Shown here: piece after piece, positions 17,238 to 27,400 of the stretch | Layout of the letters: every line of letters begins with the position of its first letter | How positions within the stretch are numbered: position 1 is the first letter of the stretch | From: PVC group bacterium | GTDB lineage: Bacteria; Verrucomicrobiota; Kiritimatiellia; CAIKKV01; PXCX01 | Length of the DNA: 30,406 nucleotides | Reading direction: 5' to 3' | NCBI GenBank assembly: GCA_003565195.1 | Contig: PXCX01000183.1 | Location: forward strand, 1 to 30,406 | Position numbers and translations under genes: made by a program | The notes under the pieces: model-generated | The model's database searches: none | Told to the model about the DNA's origin: nothing | Seen by the model: the letters and a program-made list of their open reading frames with translations, nothing else

Positions 17238-17264
17238 ATCTGCTTCGGCTCAGCGAGAGCAGAT
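17238..17264 (+). terminator. Candidate terminator after the beta-helix gene
   Basis: ATCTGCT (17238-17244) pairs with AGCAGAT (17258-17264), with a small inner CTC/GAG stem, a few bases after the stop codon. A short TTCTCT follows. It is a moderate hairpin, so this is tentative. Confidence 0.4.
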
Positions 17265-17323
17265 TTCTCTCACGGATGCACGCTAGGCATGAAAAGGATA
17301 CTGTCAATTTAAAGAGATGCGGT

Positions 17324-17334
17324 TGTACGAGTAC
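17324..17334 (+). repeat. TGTACGAGTAC word shared with the 30.1 kb element
   Basis: This 11-mer matches the right arm of the inverted repeat at 30224-30235, in a non-coding spacer between convergent genes. Nothing else is recognisable in the rest of 17265-17444. Confidence 0.35.
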
Positions 17335-17444
17335 GGGGCGGTGGGATAATCACGCCTTGGCCTTACTCGTTCATTTGGGTTGCGGACGAAACCGCCTTGC
17401 CAACCTTTCGTTTAAGCAGGTCGCGTAAGCGTATCCAGCTATAA

Positions 17445-18695
17445 TTACTGCAAGCGGTACAGCTCGCGCGGATTGTCCCAGAGCCAGCGACGAGCTAAAT
17501 ACAAAGCGCGTTCCATGTCCATGTGGCCGGCCCGAATGCGGCCGGCAAGCACCCGCGCAAGATTCCCGCGCGCCAACGTCAAATGGCCAAACACCTTTTC
17601 CACCGGGATACGGTAATCGCCGCCAAACGCGATGATCTTGTTGGCGGGCAACAGGTCAATGGCTTCATTCAACGCCTCAGCGGCGCAACGTTCGGAAATG
17701 ATATGCAGCCAGCAAAAGTTCGTCCAGACATTGGGAAACCCCTTGCCCAGCATCAATGCTTCCCTAACCCAGGGATAGCCCAGATGATAGATATCGAAAC
17801 GCACATCCGGATGGCGTTCAAGTAAAGGGATCATATGCAACGGATGTAACCGCCGAAAATCGCCCCAATACCCGGTATGGACCGCAACGGTCAAGTCCAG
17901 TTCCGCGGCCAATTGAAGCATTTCATCAACCAGAAAGTTTTGCAGCGGATTGGTCACGCGATCTCCCGGCGGCAAAAAGACCGGCAAGTCAGCAACCGCA
18001 CCGGACTTCAAGCGCGAAAATGCTTCCTCGGCCGCCAGCCGGTCCGGCGGCTGAAAAGGCATGGCAATCATTTTCAAGCCGACCGTGCCTTCGCGTTTGA
18101 TTTGTCGCACATGTGCCCGGCGAGTTGCCAGATAGTCGTCCAGTGTCCGGATATTCGCCTCGGGTGCGAACTCGGGGCGGTTGAGATTGGCCCAGGTTCC
18201 GACGGGATACATCATCGGCATGACCGGAATCAACAAATCCGATCCCAAATCGGTTTGACCACACTGCGTCAGGCAGACGCGGATACGGCAAGCCTGGCGC
18301 AGTACGCGGTCGTACAACCCCGGCCGGTTCCCGTCCTGGATCGCCTCGGACAATTCCCGGTAATTGCCGTCATGAATATCGTCAGCGCCAAAGAAATGTT
18401 TGACACTGATGGATACCGCGCGGGAAAAGGACGTGTGCCGGATCAGATTCCAGAATGGCGCGAACAGCCGCCAGCGTTCATCCAGCTCCAAATCGTGATC
18501 GAACAACCGCCGATAGTCCGTCTCCGACATCCCGGCCAAATTAAGATCTCGCTGGGTATAATGGGAAAACAAGGTCAGCACATCGACGGGTCGTTCCAGC
18601 CGCATCGCTTCCGGCATCAAATGCTCATGCGCATCAACGATCTCCATCGCTTCGAGCGCTTCCAGTAGCTTGGCTTCAACAGCAGGCATCGGCAT
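17445..18695 (-). CDS. Amidohydrolase-superfamily metal-dependent hydrolase
   Basis: The start at 18695 (MPMPAVEAKLLEALEAMEIV) is preferred because AAGGAG stands 6 bases before it; the frame can be extended 18 codons upstream but into sequence with a spacer hairpin. This gives 416 residues. The metal site of the amidohydrolase TIM barrel is visible: H23 and H25 (VDAHEHL), K208 in VGLKMIA as a possible bridging lysine, H273 (VAVHTGYWG), H304 (DIYHLGYPW) and D360 (FGGDYRIP). The DAHEHL start and the length fit the amidohydrolase-2 and uronate-isomerase-like branches. A role on a sugar acid or lactone fits the context but is an inference. No signal peptide. The upstream gap of 309 bp suggests its own promoter. 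Confidence 0.85.
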   Translation of the reverse strand: MPMPAVEAKLLEALEAMEIVDAHEHLMPEAMRLERPVDVLTLFSHYTQRDLNLAGMSETDYRRLFDHDLELDERWRLFAPFWNLIRHTSFSRAVSISVKHFFGADDIHDGNYRELSEAIQDGNRPGLYDRVLRQACRIRVCLTQCGQTDLGSDLLIPVMPMMYPVGTWANLNRPEFAPEANIRTLDDYLATRRAHVRQIKREGTVGLKMIAMPFQPPDRLAAEEAFSRLKSGAVADLPVFLPPGDRVTNPLQNFLVDEMLQLAAELDLTVAVHTGYWGDFRRLHPLHMIPLLERHPDVRFDIYHLGYPWVREALMLGKGFPNVWTNFCWLHIISERCAAEALNEAIDLLPANKIIAFGGDYRIPVEKVFGHLTLARGNLARVLAGRIRAGHMDMERALYLARRWLWDNPRELYRLQ

Positions 18696-18731
18696 AGTTC
18701 GCTCCTTATTTAAGACGATAAATACCACTAA

Positions 18732-18746
18732 GGCGGGCTTCGCCCG
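18732..18746. repeat. Short perfect hairpin GCGGGC-TTC-GCCCGC
   Basis: A 6 bp GC-rich stem with a three-base loop lies about 40 bp upstream of the amidohydrolase start, in its likely leader. No T run follows on either strand. It resembles REP-type hairpins. Confidence 0.4.
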
Positions 18747-18803
18747 CAACCCAGAGGTCAGACAAGTTTGGCCTCAGATTTCGCGGCTATGAAAGAACGG
18801 TCA

Positions 18804-18876
18804 ACGACTACGGCGACGACAACGGCAGACGATTGGATTTTCTCTTATCGTAATCCGTAGTCGTCGCCGTCGTCGT
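18804..18876. repeat. Inverted repeat of CGACGAC-type words
   Basis: Bases 18804-18820 are complementary to 18860-18876 at 16 of 17 positions, including 11 consecutive ones (ACGGCGACGAC against GTCGTCGCCGT). The 39 bp between them are AT-richer. It fills the middle of the 18696-19004 spacer. No gene is seen in this spacer. Confidence 0.6.
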
Positions 18877-19004
18877 CCACCGAGATTTCCATTTTCTCTC
18901 AAACGAGCGGCCCCTCCGCCACATCCGTGCGAATTGGTGTTGCCATGCCGGGACTCTCTCATATCACATACACTTTGTCAGGACCATCATATAACCATCT
19001 GCGG

Positions 19005-20657
19005 CTATTGCGCTTCTTCCGCTTCTTGCGGATCGTGGCGGTTTTCGACAACCACAATCTGATCGGCTTCCTCGACCACGGTCTTTTTGCCGACGACAAT
19101 CACGTCGGCTTTGATATGTCCCGAGTACGAGTTGTTGCGGACAATGTTCGCGTCGGCGCGATTTAACCCGCCGCGTCGTTCTCCGTGCCTCTCTTCCACG
19201 CCGACGTGTTGGGTCGGCACTTCCTGTGTGTCGCGGATGATATTCTCTTCGACGGTGTACTCCAGGGCGTCTTCGCGGGCGGCGCTGATCAAAATGCCCG
19301 GCGAGCGCCCCGCTTCGCTCTGTGAATTGTTTTCGACAATGTTTCCCCTGATGATATTCCCCGAGGGTCCGCCCCCGTTGATGTGTATGCCGGGTCCCCC
19401 GTTTTCCGCTACAAGATTATTTTCGATAAGGTTGTTTCTGTTGCCGGGATGTCCAAGACCGGTGATTCCGCCGGCCCGATTTCGGACGAAGCGGTTGTTG
19501 CGCATCACGTGACCGCGATTGTGCCAGCAGTAGTAGAGACCGGCGCTTTGGTTGTCCTCGCTCAGGTTTTCATCAAAGATAGAGTTTTGCAAACCGGTAC
19601 CGGGATGAAAGCCATGTCCGAGATTTTCTGTGGCCTCGCATTTGATGATCGAAAGGTTATTACCGGCCTGCAGGCTGAAACCGTCGGTGTGCCATCCGCG
19701 CACGGCCACCTGCTCAATCAGAAATTGAGAACATTGATAGAGATGAATGCCGCCGAGTGTGAAACGGCTATTGGCAGGCCGGATCTTTTCCCAGTCACGG
19801 CCTTTTATCGTCAGATCGGTTACGGCGGCGTCGGCGGCTTCCCAGGCGTGGATCATCGGGAAAACGGCGAACACCGGCGTGGAGAGAGCGGAACCGAACG
19901 ACGCGCCGTCTTCCGGGAAAGCGCCGAAATCCTTTTTCGCCGGCGACTCAAGCACAAGGGTATGATCCCTGACTTCCGCAACGAAAAGGCGTTCCAGACG
20001 TGAATCGTTTCCGGGGGTTCCGAGCGTCAGTTCGTCGCCGGGCTTAAACATGCTTGCGTTCTTCAGGTGGATCTCGGTGTCGCCCTCTGACACGTCTTCG
20101 GCAAGAGCCGCCGAATCGCCGAAAGCGAGGATCAAATTAGGCGGTACGCCGTACGGCGCTTCGAACTTTAGCGCATTTCTTTCGCGGTCAACTTCTGTCA
20201 CCCATGCCGGACGCAGATAGCCGGTGTGCCCTGTAAGATGGCCGCGCCAGAGGATAAGGCCGCTGCCGACATCAAGGTCATCCGGGATCGTATCAACTCG
20301 ATACCAACCTTCGTCATCCGGTCCGCCATTGACTAAATTAATACGGACTATTGCGCGCGCCGGAGTCAGGAACGTCTTATCCATCCCAGCGCCGACCAAG
20401 CGGACATTGGACTTGACAACCAGTCCGCGTCTGAGCGGATATATCCCCTCTGGCACGTTCACGGTTCCGCCGCCGGCCTCGAAAGCCGCGTCAATCGCCG
20501 CCTGAAGGCCGCAGTCGGGCGCTTCCATGTCAATATATTCGGCGGCGTCGATTACGGTGCCGTTTGCATCGGCGAGCGCAATCCCATTCAAAGACAACAT
20601 CAGTGCGAACGCCATAATCAGCAACGGCAATTCGAAAGCGAAGAAACATCTTCTCAT
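19005..20657 (-). CDS. Exported parallel beta-helix protein, pectate-lyase-3-like N-terminus
   Basis: The protein has 550 residues from the ATG at 20657; an ATG 21 bases earlier (20678) is also in frame. The later one gives a classic signal peptide (MRRCFFAFELPLLIMAFALM then ALA-DANG). The start of the mature protein, LQAAIDAAFEAGGGTVNVPE followed by GIYPL, is the usual opening of pectate-lyase-type beta-helices. Rungs with NN and G follow (MRNNRFVRNRAGGITG, LIENNLVAENGGPGI, IIRGNIVENNS). The C-terminus is rich in Glu and Val. No lyase catalytic set can be named. It starts 36 bp after the lyase-like gene at 20694, so it is likely the last gene of that operon. Confidence 0.83.
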   Translation of the reverse strand: MRRCFFAFELPLLIMAFALMLSLNGIALADANGTVIDAAEYIDMEAPDCGLQAAIDAAFEAGGGTVNVPEGIYPLRRGLVVKSNVRLVGAGMDKTFLTPARAIVRINLVNGGPDDEGWYRVDTIPDDLDVGSGLILWRGHLTGHTGYLRPAWVTEVDRERNALKFEAPYGVPPNLILAFGDSAALAEDVSEGDTEIHLKNASMFKPGDELTLGTPGNDSRLERLFVAEVRDHTLVLESPAKKDFGAFPEDGASFGSALSTPVFAVFPMIHAWEAADAAVTDLTIKGRDWEKIRPANSRFTLGGIHLYQCSQFLIEQVAVRGWHTDGFSLQAGNNLSIIKCEATENLGHGFHPGTGLQNSIFDENLSEDNQSAGLYYCWHNRGHVMRNNRFVRNRAGGITGLGHPGNRNNLIENNLVAENGGPGIHINGGGPSGNIIRGNIVENNSQSEAGRSPGILISAAREDALEYTVEENIIRDTQEVPTQHVGVEERHGERRGGLNRADANIVRNNSYSGHIKADVIVVGKKTVVEEADQIVVVENRHDPQEAEEAQ

Positions 20658-20693
20658 TGCATTTTCCGTAACTATCATTACGAACGTGCTTAA

Positions 20694-23600
20694 TCACTCA
20701 ACCGCGGACAGCAGCACAAGCCCGTCAGCCAGATCTTTGCTGCTGAGCGTGACCTCCCGCAGGCCGGGTACCTTGACCGTGCACGGAACGTTTGCGCGGA
20801 TTTCATAGCCTTCGTCTGTGCGCATCACATGCACGTATGTCTTGACCTCGACGGTATCGCCGGCGCCAAAATGGTAGGCGCGCAGTTTCCGTCGCCCGTC
20901 GCCGGCAATGTCGGGGAAGTCGTCGAGAGTCAGATCCTCGGCCCCATCGAGCATCCACGAGTTGACGACGCCGGGGAAGGTAGCCAACCAGCGCTTCGAA
21001 CCGTCCTCGTTAACAAGCCAGCGGTTGGCATACTGCCAGCCGCCGATCTGGTAGTTCTCATCCTGCGGCATTTTGAAGTAAAACGTGAAGTTCTCCGGAT
21101 CCACCCGGGTCACCTCGAGCTCGAGCATCACCTTGTCACGCGGCTCAGCCTCGTTTCCAAGCCCCATCAACTTGAGTGTCCGCCGCCCGTCGCCGTTGAC
21201 GTCCGGCACATCCTCCAGATTCACCACCCGCGGGAAGGATAGGTCGGTATTAGGCCAACCGAGGTACATCCAGCGCTCAACCGGCTTGAAGGTGGCGCGC
21301 CAGGTTCTTCCCGCCTCGTTGGCGATCACCGTGCCGATCATCGCCTCGGTGTCTGTCCCGTAGATGTCCGGTTCGCGCGTCGTCGAGACCATCCCGATTT
21401 CGCCGGCGACATCCTCGACGACCGACTGGTAATATTCTATACGCTTCTGGACGGTCATCCGGTTGCCTGCAACTGATTCGAGATTCCATGTATCCTGGTT
21501 GTACGGGGTGCTGATTAACGCAACCTCGGCATCGAGTATCTTCTCCGGGAAAGCATCCCGCAAGACCAGTTCGCGCTCGTCGTAGTTCACCGCATCGATG
21601 ACCGACCGGTAGGCGTCCCGTTCGGTGCGAATGACGAGGCCGTCCTTGACCAGCTCGGTTCCGCCGACGAGATGCGCCATGCGGAGGCCAGCGGCATCCT
21701 CGGATACAAACGCGAACTCGGCAGCGGCGGTGAGACCGTTATCCGTGCTGTGCATAGTCTCCGGTTTGCGCGAAGAGTACAGGGTGTCAGTGTGGCCGGC
21801 AGTGGTCACGACCTCGACTGCCACGCCGCGGTCGGCATCCTCAGTGGTCGGAGTAACTTCCAGAGCACGGGATTTTTCAATGGCGCTTTTGCCCCGGATC
21901 GGCTCCATGATCGCCGGATAGACGCTCGAACGCCCCTCTTCGCCCGTGCTGTGCACGTGCAGATACGGCATTTCCACCGGATAGCTTTCAGACGCCGCAC
22001 CGCCGACATAGACATGGTCACTGCCGCGCCCGAACAGTGTGAGCGTCAGTCCGACCGCCTCGTCCGCCGTGTGATGATCGCCCTGATAGGATTTCTGCAG
22101 GCCCTCACGGAGCGGCCAGTGCATGACGAGCGGATCGGCCGAGGGAGCCTCGAGCGGGTTCTTGTCCCAGCGTCCGCCGAGCACCCATTTTGAAATTTCA
22201 TTCTCAACCGCCGGCTTGAGTTCAACATTACTTTCCACGGTTTCGCCATAGGCGCCGTGGAAACAGTACACATGATCCTTCCCACCCTGCACCCGGAACA
22301 CGTCGAAAACATAGAAATCAGCCCGGTCATCGCTGATCTCACCGTCAATCATGGCGGTCGATCGCTGGTACAGGCTGACGTCGCGGTGGCTGGTGGCACG
22401 GGCGCGGTTGGCGGTGTACTGGACGCCGGGGCAAGGCGAAAAGGACTCGGTCCAGCCCGTACCGCTTGTGGTGGAACCGGGGACGATATTCCTAAACTCG
22501 CGATTATCGATCCAGACCATGTTTTGCATCCGATTGAGCCGCATATTCGGACTCGAACGTTGCCTGCCCTCGTGGCGACCACCGAGACCCGGCGCAAGCC
22601 GGCATCCGTGGGCGAAAATCTCGATTTTCAGGCTGTCATGGTGTGCATGTCCGCGACCGAGCCCCCGGAAGATCGAAAAACCGCGTTTAACGAGAGGATT
22701 GTCAGAATCCTGCCCGTCTTCGATCAGCACCGCACCAAATCCCTCGTAGACCCTGGACGGATAGACCTCCTCGATCCTGCGACCCCAGCGCAAGTCACCC
22801 GCGTCGCCGATGAGGGTCGGAAAGCCTCCGGCGATACCGAGATAACCCGAGGGCCTGCCGTTCCCGACATACATCGTCGAGCCGATGTAATGGACATCGC
22901 CGCGGCTGTTGTAGGACAAGTTCTTATCGCTCGGATCCTCAGTGAGAAGCAGGGCGGTCCGGAAGACCGGCGCATCCGGCATTTCCACGCCGAGTTCGAC
23001 GCCGAGCACTTCGAGGCATCTCGCGCGCGCGCCCTCACTCCGGATGATATCACGGTTGACGGCATCGATCCCGTGCTGGAGGATGTTCGTGTCGATGAGT
23101 TCGATGAGATCGGCGGGTGTCTTCACCCAGGCGATCCTGTCCTGCACGTACTCGGCCAGCTCACGGTTCCGGAGCATGAACGAGTAGAGACGCTCCGCGG
23201 AGTTCGCGAGTCGAATCAAATCCCCACCCGCCCAGCCGCTGTAGACGCTCTTGCCGCGACGGTTACCCCAACTGAGGCTGCCGCGTTGCAGATTGCTGTG
23301 CTGGCCGGTCTCCTTGTAATAGTGATCGAGGCCGGGATATTTCTCTGCCATCGCGCAGAGCAGGACCGCCGCGTCCATGCCAACCTGCGGATTTCCGGTC
23401 TGTTCATAGAGATCCGTCAACGTCACTAGAAGTCCCGGCCAGTCACGCCCGATGCAGGCATGCAGATCCCGGTAACGTGGATGGGCGTAGGTGATGTTCA
23501 GATCCGGCATCCACTCCCAGATCCCGTCACTGCGGGCGGTTCGTTCGTCCTGCGTCAACTCCGCCGGAGGCAATTGATAGCCCCTTGAGGTCAACTGCCT

Positions 23601-24287
23601 GTTCAGTCTGATCTGCCCGGCTGTCTCCGCATCAAGCATTTCCGGAGCGGCGGCTGTCTCCGCATCCACTGCCCGGATCGGACGGCGGACCAGATCACCG
23701 AGCACATCCCGGACCTCGATCCGATCCAGCAGCAACCCGACCTTGCTGTCGCTGCCGAAACCGACGGTGATGCGGCATTTGCCGTTGAAATGCCAGGGGA
23801 AATAAAGTTTACTGACCACACGATAGTCATCGCGGTAGGTGATCGGCATGAGCCAGTTTTCCTGGCTGCCATCAGGCTTGGTCACAGTCAGGCTGCTGAA
23901 AACCGGCAGGCCGGCGACCTGAATCGAATGTTCTGGATCAGCCATAACCGCCACCTTTTCCTCATCCGTGGCGGACTGGGTACGCGTCCAGGTCTCTTCA
24001 TCCGCGCGCGCAATGAACCAGACACTGTAGGTTGACGGTTTCAGATCCATCTCGAAACTGAGTGCCGCGCCCGGCGCCAGATACGCCACTTTCCCGCCGC
24101 GGCCGCCCTGCGCCTGGGCGTCATCAAGCGTTTTGTCTGCCCCCGACAGCTCCACCGCATTGAACGACTGCACAACCGGTTCGGACTTCTGCGCCCGTAC
24201 CCAGGTGTCCCACCAGGCGGAAGCCGGGATTGCGGATGCAGACAATGCCAGAACGAGAATGCGTGCCAGTTTTTCTTTCATTTTCAT
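20694..24287 (-). CDS. Giant exported heparinase II/III-like protein (second of two paralogues)
   Basis: A protein of 1,197 residues with a signal peptide (LARILVLALSASAIPASA then WWD). About residues 30-210 form a carbohydrate-binding-like beta domain. About 230-500 is an alpha-helical toroid (HPRYRDLHACIGRDWPGLL, YIGSTMYVGNG). A heparinase II/III-type beta-sandwich then begins with GRGHAHHDSLKIEIFAHG, in which H547, H549, H550 and D551 stand where the family has its HxHxD-like catalytic or metal-site residues. The last ~400 residues are beta-rich and match the C-terminus of the neighbouring 1,336-residue protein in layout. It probably acts as a lyase on a uronic-acid-containing polysaccharide, but the substrate is unknown. 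AGGAG precedes the ATG. The gap to the upstream gene is 127 bp, with no clear signal in it. Confidence 0.82.
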   Translation of the reverse strand: MKMKEKLARILVLALSASAIPASAWWDTWVRAQKSEPVVQSFNAVELSGADKTLDDAQAQGGRGGKVAYLAPGAALSFEMDLKPSTYSVWFIARADEETWTRTQSATDEEKVAVMADPEHSIQVAGLPVFSSLTVTKPDGSQENWLMPITYRDDYRVVSKLYFPWHFNGKCRITVGFGSDSKVGLLLDRIEVRDVLGDLVRRPIRAVDAETAAAPEMLDAETAGQIRLNRQLTSRGYQLPPAELTQDERTARSDGIWEWMPDLNITYAHPRYRDLHACIGRDWPGLLVTLTDLYEQTGNPQVGMDAAVLLCAMAEKYPGLDHYYKETGQHSNLQRGSLSWGNRRGKSVYSGWAGGDLIRLANSAERLYSFMLRNRELAEYVQDRIAWVKTPADLIELIDTNILQHGIDAVNRDIIRSEGARARCLEVLGVELGVEMPDAPVFRTALLLTEDPSDKNLSYNSRGDVHYIGSTMYVGNGRPSGYLGIAGGFPTLIGDAGDLRWGRRIEEVYPSRVYEGFGAVLIEDGQDSDNPLVKRGFSIFRGLGRGHAHHDSLKIEIFAHGCRLAPGLGGRHEGRQRSSPNMRLNRMQNMVWIDNREFRNIVPGSTTSGTGWTESFSPCPGVQYTANRARATSHRDVSLYQRSTAMIDGEISDDRADFYVFDVFRVQGGKDHVYCFHGAYGETVESNVELKPAVENEISKWVLGGRWDKNPLEAPSADPLVMHWPLREGLQKSYQGDHHTADEAVGLTLTLFGRGSDHVYVGGAASESYPVEMPYLHVHSTGEEGRSSVYPAIMEPIRGKSAIEKSRALEVTPTTEDADRGVAVEVVTTAGHTDTLYSSRKPETMHSTDNGLTAAAEFAFVSEDAAGLRMAHLVGGTELVKDGLVIRTERDAYRSVIDAVNYDERELVLRDAFPEKILDAEVALISTPYNQDTWNLESVAGNRMTVQKRIEYYQSVVEDVAGEIGMVSTTREPDIYGTDTEAMIGTVIANEAGRTWRATFKPVERWMYLGWPNTDLSFPRVVNLEDVPDVNGDGRRTLKLMGLGNEAEPRDKVMLELEVTRVDPENFTFYFKMPQDENYQIGGWQYANRWLVNEDGSKRWLATFPGVVNSWMLDGAEDLTLDDFPDIAGDGRRKLRAYHFGAGDTVEVKTYVHVMRTDEGYEIRANVPCTVKVPGLREVTLSSKDLADGLVLLSAVE

Positions 24288-24414
24288 GTTTCCTGCTCCT
24301 GTATTTGGATTAACATCAACCTAAAACTTTTGACCATACAGCCCTACCCGAGATGAACGGCAAGGTTTTCATTGATTGCTCGATCTCGCATGTTCGGGGA
24401 AACGGCTGCCACAA

Positions 24415-27400
24415 TCAATCCTTTTTAATGTTGACGGTTCCTTTTGAATCCTCGAGAGCCTCCAGGGAAACATGGTGTTCACTGCCGTCGGGTAAACGAA
24501 TCGAGAATGCGACGTCGGCGGTTATCTCGAATGTACCGTCATCGGTGCGCCTGAGGTTGATCGATGTCGGCTGGCGGACGGTATCGCCTTCGCCGTATTC
24601 CCACAGGTAGAGTCCGCCCAGTTCGCCGAAATCATCGCGGCTTACCGTGTCACCGCGGAGTTGGAAGCGGAACTGTTTGGCGTCACGATCGCCGCCGATA
24701 TAATCGGCACGCCAGAATTTGGTGCGATCCTCGTTGGATGCCGTCCAGTTCTTATCCAGACCGCTATGGCGAATCTCGATGTTGGTGGTCACAATATCGT
24801 CCTCTTCATCGACATCGATAACGCGCGAGAGATAATAATCCGCGCCACCGCGAACGTTTATCACGGAGGCATCCCCAGCGCGTTCAATATCCAGCGCGGT
24901 ATACTGCGTCATCTTCTCGGGCGTTCCGACGGAGATGATGCGCTCGCCGCCGGCCAGAGAAGTCCAGGGCTGATCGATGATCATGCGTTTGCCGATATGG
25001 TCCGCATCGGTGATGACACCGACGCGTTCGCCGGCTTCGGCGCGGATAACCAGACCGTTCGCGCGAAGCAGGGTTCCTCCGGACAGCGTCGCCTGGCGAA
25101 GTCCGTCGGCATCCGTTGATAAGTAGGCGAATTCGCCGCGGGCTTCGTGTCCGCCAAAGCTCCTGACCATCTCGGGGCGGCCATCGGCAAAAAGAAGATC
25201 CTCCCTGCCGTCATTCAGCACGACCCTGAGCGCGACCGCCTGGAGCGCGTCGTTCTCGTTCCCGGCGATATCATAGCGTTCGATCGAATCGATGAACGGC
25301 TCGCCGGCGTACGGTTCGATCACGGCGACGAAAGCGGATTCGAGCCCTTCCTCGCCGCGTCTCTGCATGTGAACCATCGGCATGTTATAGCGAAGGCCGC
25401 CGGCCTCGGTGTATTTCAAGCCGTGCAGGGCGCGAGCGTTCGAGCCGAGCATATGCAGCCGGGTGAAATGATCCGGTGTATCGTCGGTCACGTTCGGCCT
25501 GAGGAATCGGTCCAGTTCTCCTCGCGGGATCGGGAGGGTGGCGACATAATGTTCCGGCGCGTCGCCGGCCCATCGCTCGCCGCTGAATCCGTTAAGGAAA
25601 CTATGTTCTGCCTCTTCCTCTGTCATATCATCGAAGGATACGTTGTTCTCCGAATTCGAATCGATGCGTTCGCCCGTGTTGGCGCGGAATCCGTAACTGT
25701 GCAACGATCCACCGGCCACGCGGAAGACGTCGAATACGTATGAACTGGCGGTGGTGACGTCCGGATCCAATTCGCTGTGGGGCGCCAGCTTTTCGGGCGG
25801 CAACGAAACCGACCCCTCGCCCTCGTCCACGTCGATCAGCGCGAACTGCCGCTGGTATACCGGCTGCACGGCGGCTTCCGCCCTCATGTAGCGCGCGCCC
25901 TCGGCATCGGTCAGGCTGGGTATCCAGGCGTGCGTGAAGTGGTTTCGATTATCCACCTGAACGACGGTGTGCGCGCGGGTCGCCGTATCGGTCGGCCGCG
26001 TATAGCCGTGACGTTGTCCGCCGCCGATCACCATCGGGATTCCGTGCGCGTGTATCTGAAGCGCCAGCGTGTCGTTGGCGGCATGGCCGTATCCCTGCCC
26101 GATCCTCACACCGGCCGAGCGGCGGAAACGGTAGTCATCATGTTCGATTCCGCTCTCCAGTATTCCGGCCAGATTAACCATTACGCGCGAACGAAGATCG
26201 AGCCAGGGCGCGCGTCGCCCTTCGGCGGCGGTTTCGATCGCGGCCCATTCCTCATCGGTTTCGCCGTCCCGCCCCGCCCGGTGAACCAGAAGCCAGGCGA
26301 AGTCCGGATGGCCGGTTAGCTCCCAGTTTCTGCGCGGGTTGCGAAGCATTCTGCCATGCTGGAAGCCCAATCCTTTTTCAGGGCCGGTTACGCTTCCGGT
26401 TCTGAAGAAATGAAGGCCGGCGGTCTGAAAACGAATCCCGCCAAAAAGGGATTCGTAGACCTTGGGGTATCGTTCCCGGTCCATGAGCGAGAAACGCGGG
26501 TCGCCTCCATGCTTGACGTATTCCTCCAGTACCCCCGCGCCGCCGATGGCATGGGCGACGTAATAGGTTGAGCCGATGTAATTCAACCCGTCTCGACAGT
26601 GGCCACTGACCAGCATGTCCTGTATGCCGGCGGGCGCGTGGGGATAGGTAAACGAACGGGTGAACGTCCACTCCATCCAGGGCAGGGTCACGTCATTATC
26701 GCCCAGGAACATCGCCAGTTGCGCGACGGCGTGCGGCTGGTTGCCGACCTGGTTCTGATAGCGCATGTAGCCCTTGGCCAGATGCTGGACCAGGTACACG
26801 TCGAATAACTCGATCACGTCGTCGGGCGTTTCCACCCAGGGAATGAACCGGTTTATCGAGGCGGCCAGTTCATGGTTGTCCCGGATGATCGGGAAGAGCG
26901 CGTCGTAGGTATCTATATGATGACGCACACTGCGGAACGAGGAATTGATCCGTCTGCGACAGCGCAGGTCGCGCCCGTATGGACCTGGCATGACCATCAC
27001 CGAACTCATCGCCGTGGTGCTGTCCATGGCCGGATACTGATGGGCCACGCGCGCCAGCAGGATGACGGCGTCGCGTCCGGCGTCGTAGTCGCCTTCGCGA
27101 TATTGGTTAGCCAACGTGGCGATAAGACCGCCGCGTCCATGATTGATCCGGTTCCAGCGGTCGCGTATGCCGTCGGCGACCGGGTGCCAGTTCTGTCCCG
27201 GCGTGTCGGGATCGTCCATGGGGGTGAAGACGCCCCGTCCGTCGTCCTTGAACGGATACGGATCGGGTAGCGGCCGTCCGGCGATGTAATCGTCCATCGT
27301 ATAGGTCAACCCGAGTTTTTCATTACGGAGCAGTATGTGGGCGTTACGCAGATAGGCGTCCACGTCCCTGCCCCGTCCCAGAGCGGGCGTCGACCAGCTT

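Noticed and set aside
17877..18668. 263-codon open frame opposite the amidohydrolase
   Set aside because: The minus-strand frame contains the full metal-binding motif set; the + strand frame has none.
22257..23429. 390-codon open frame on the + strand inside the heparinase-like gene
   Set aside because: Antisense shadow of a recognised coding region, with low-complexity composition and no ribosome binding site.
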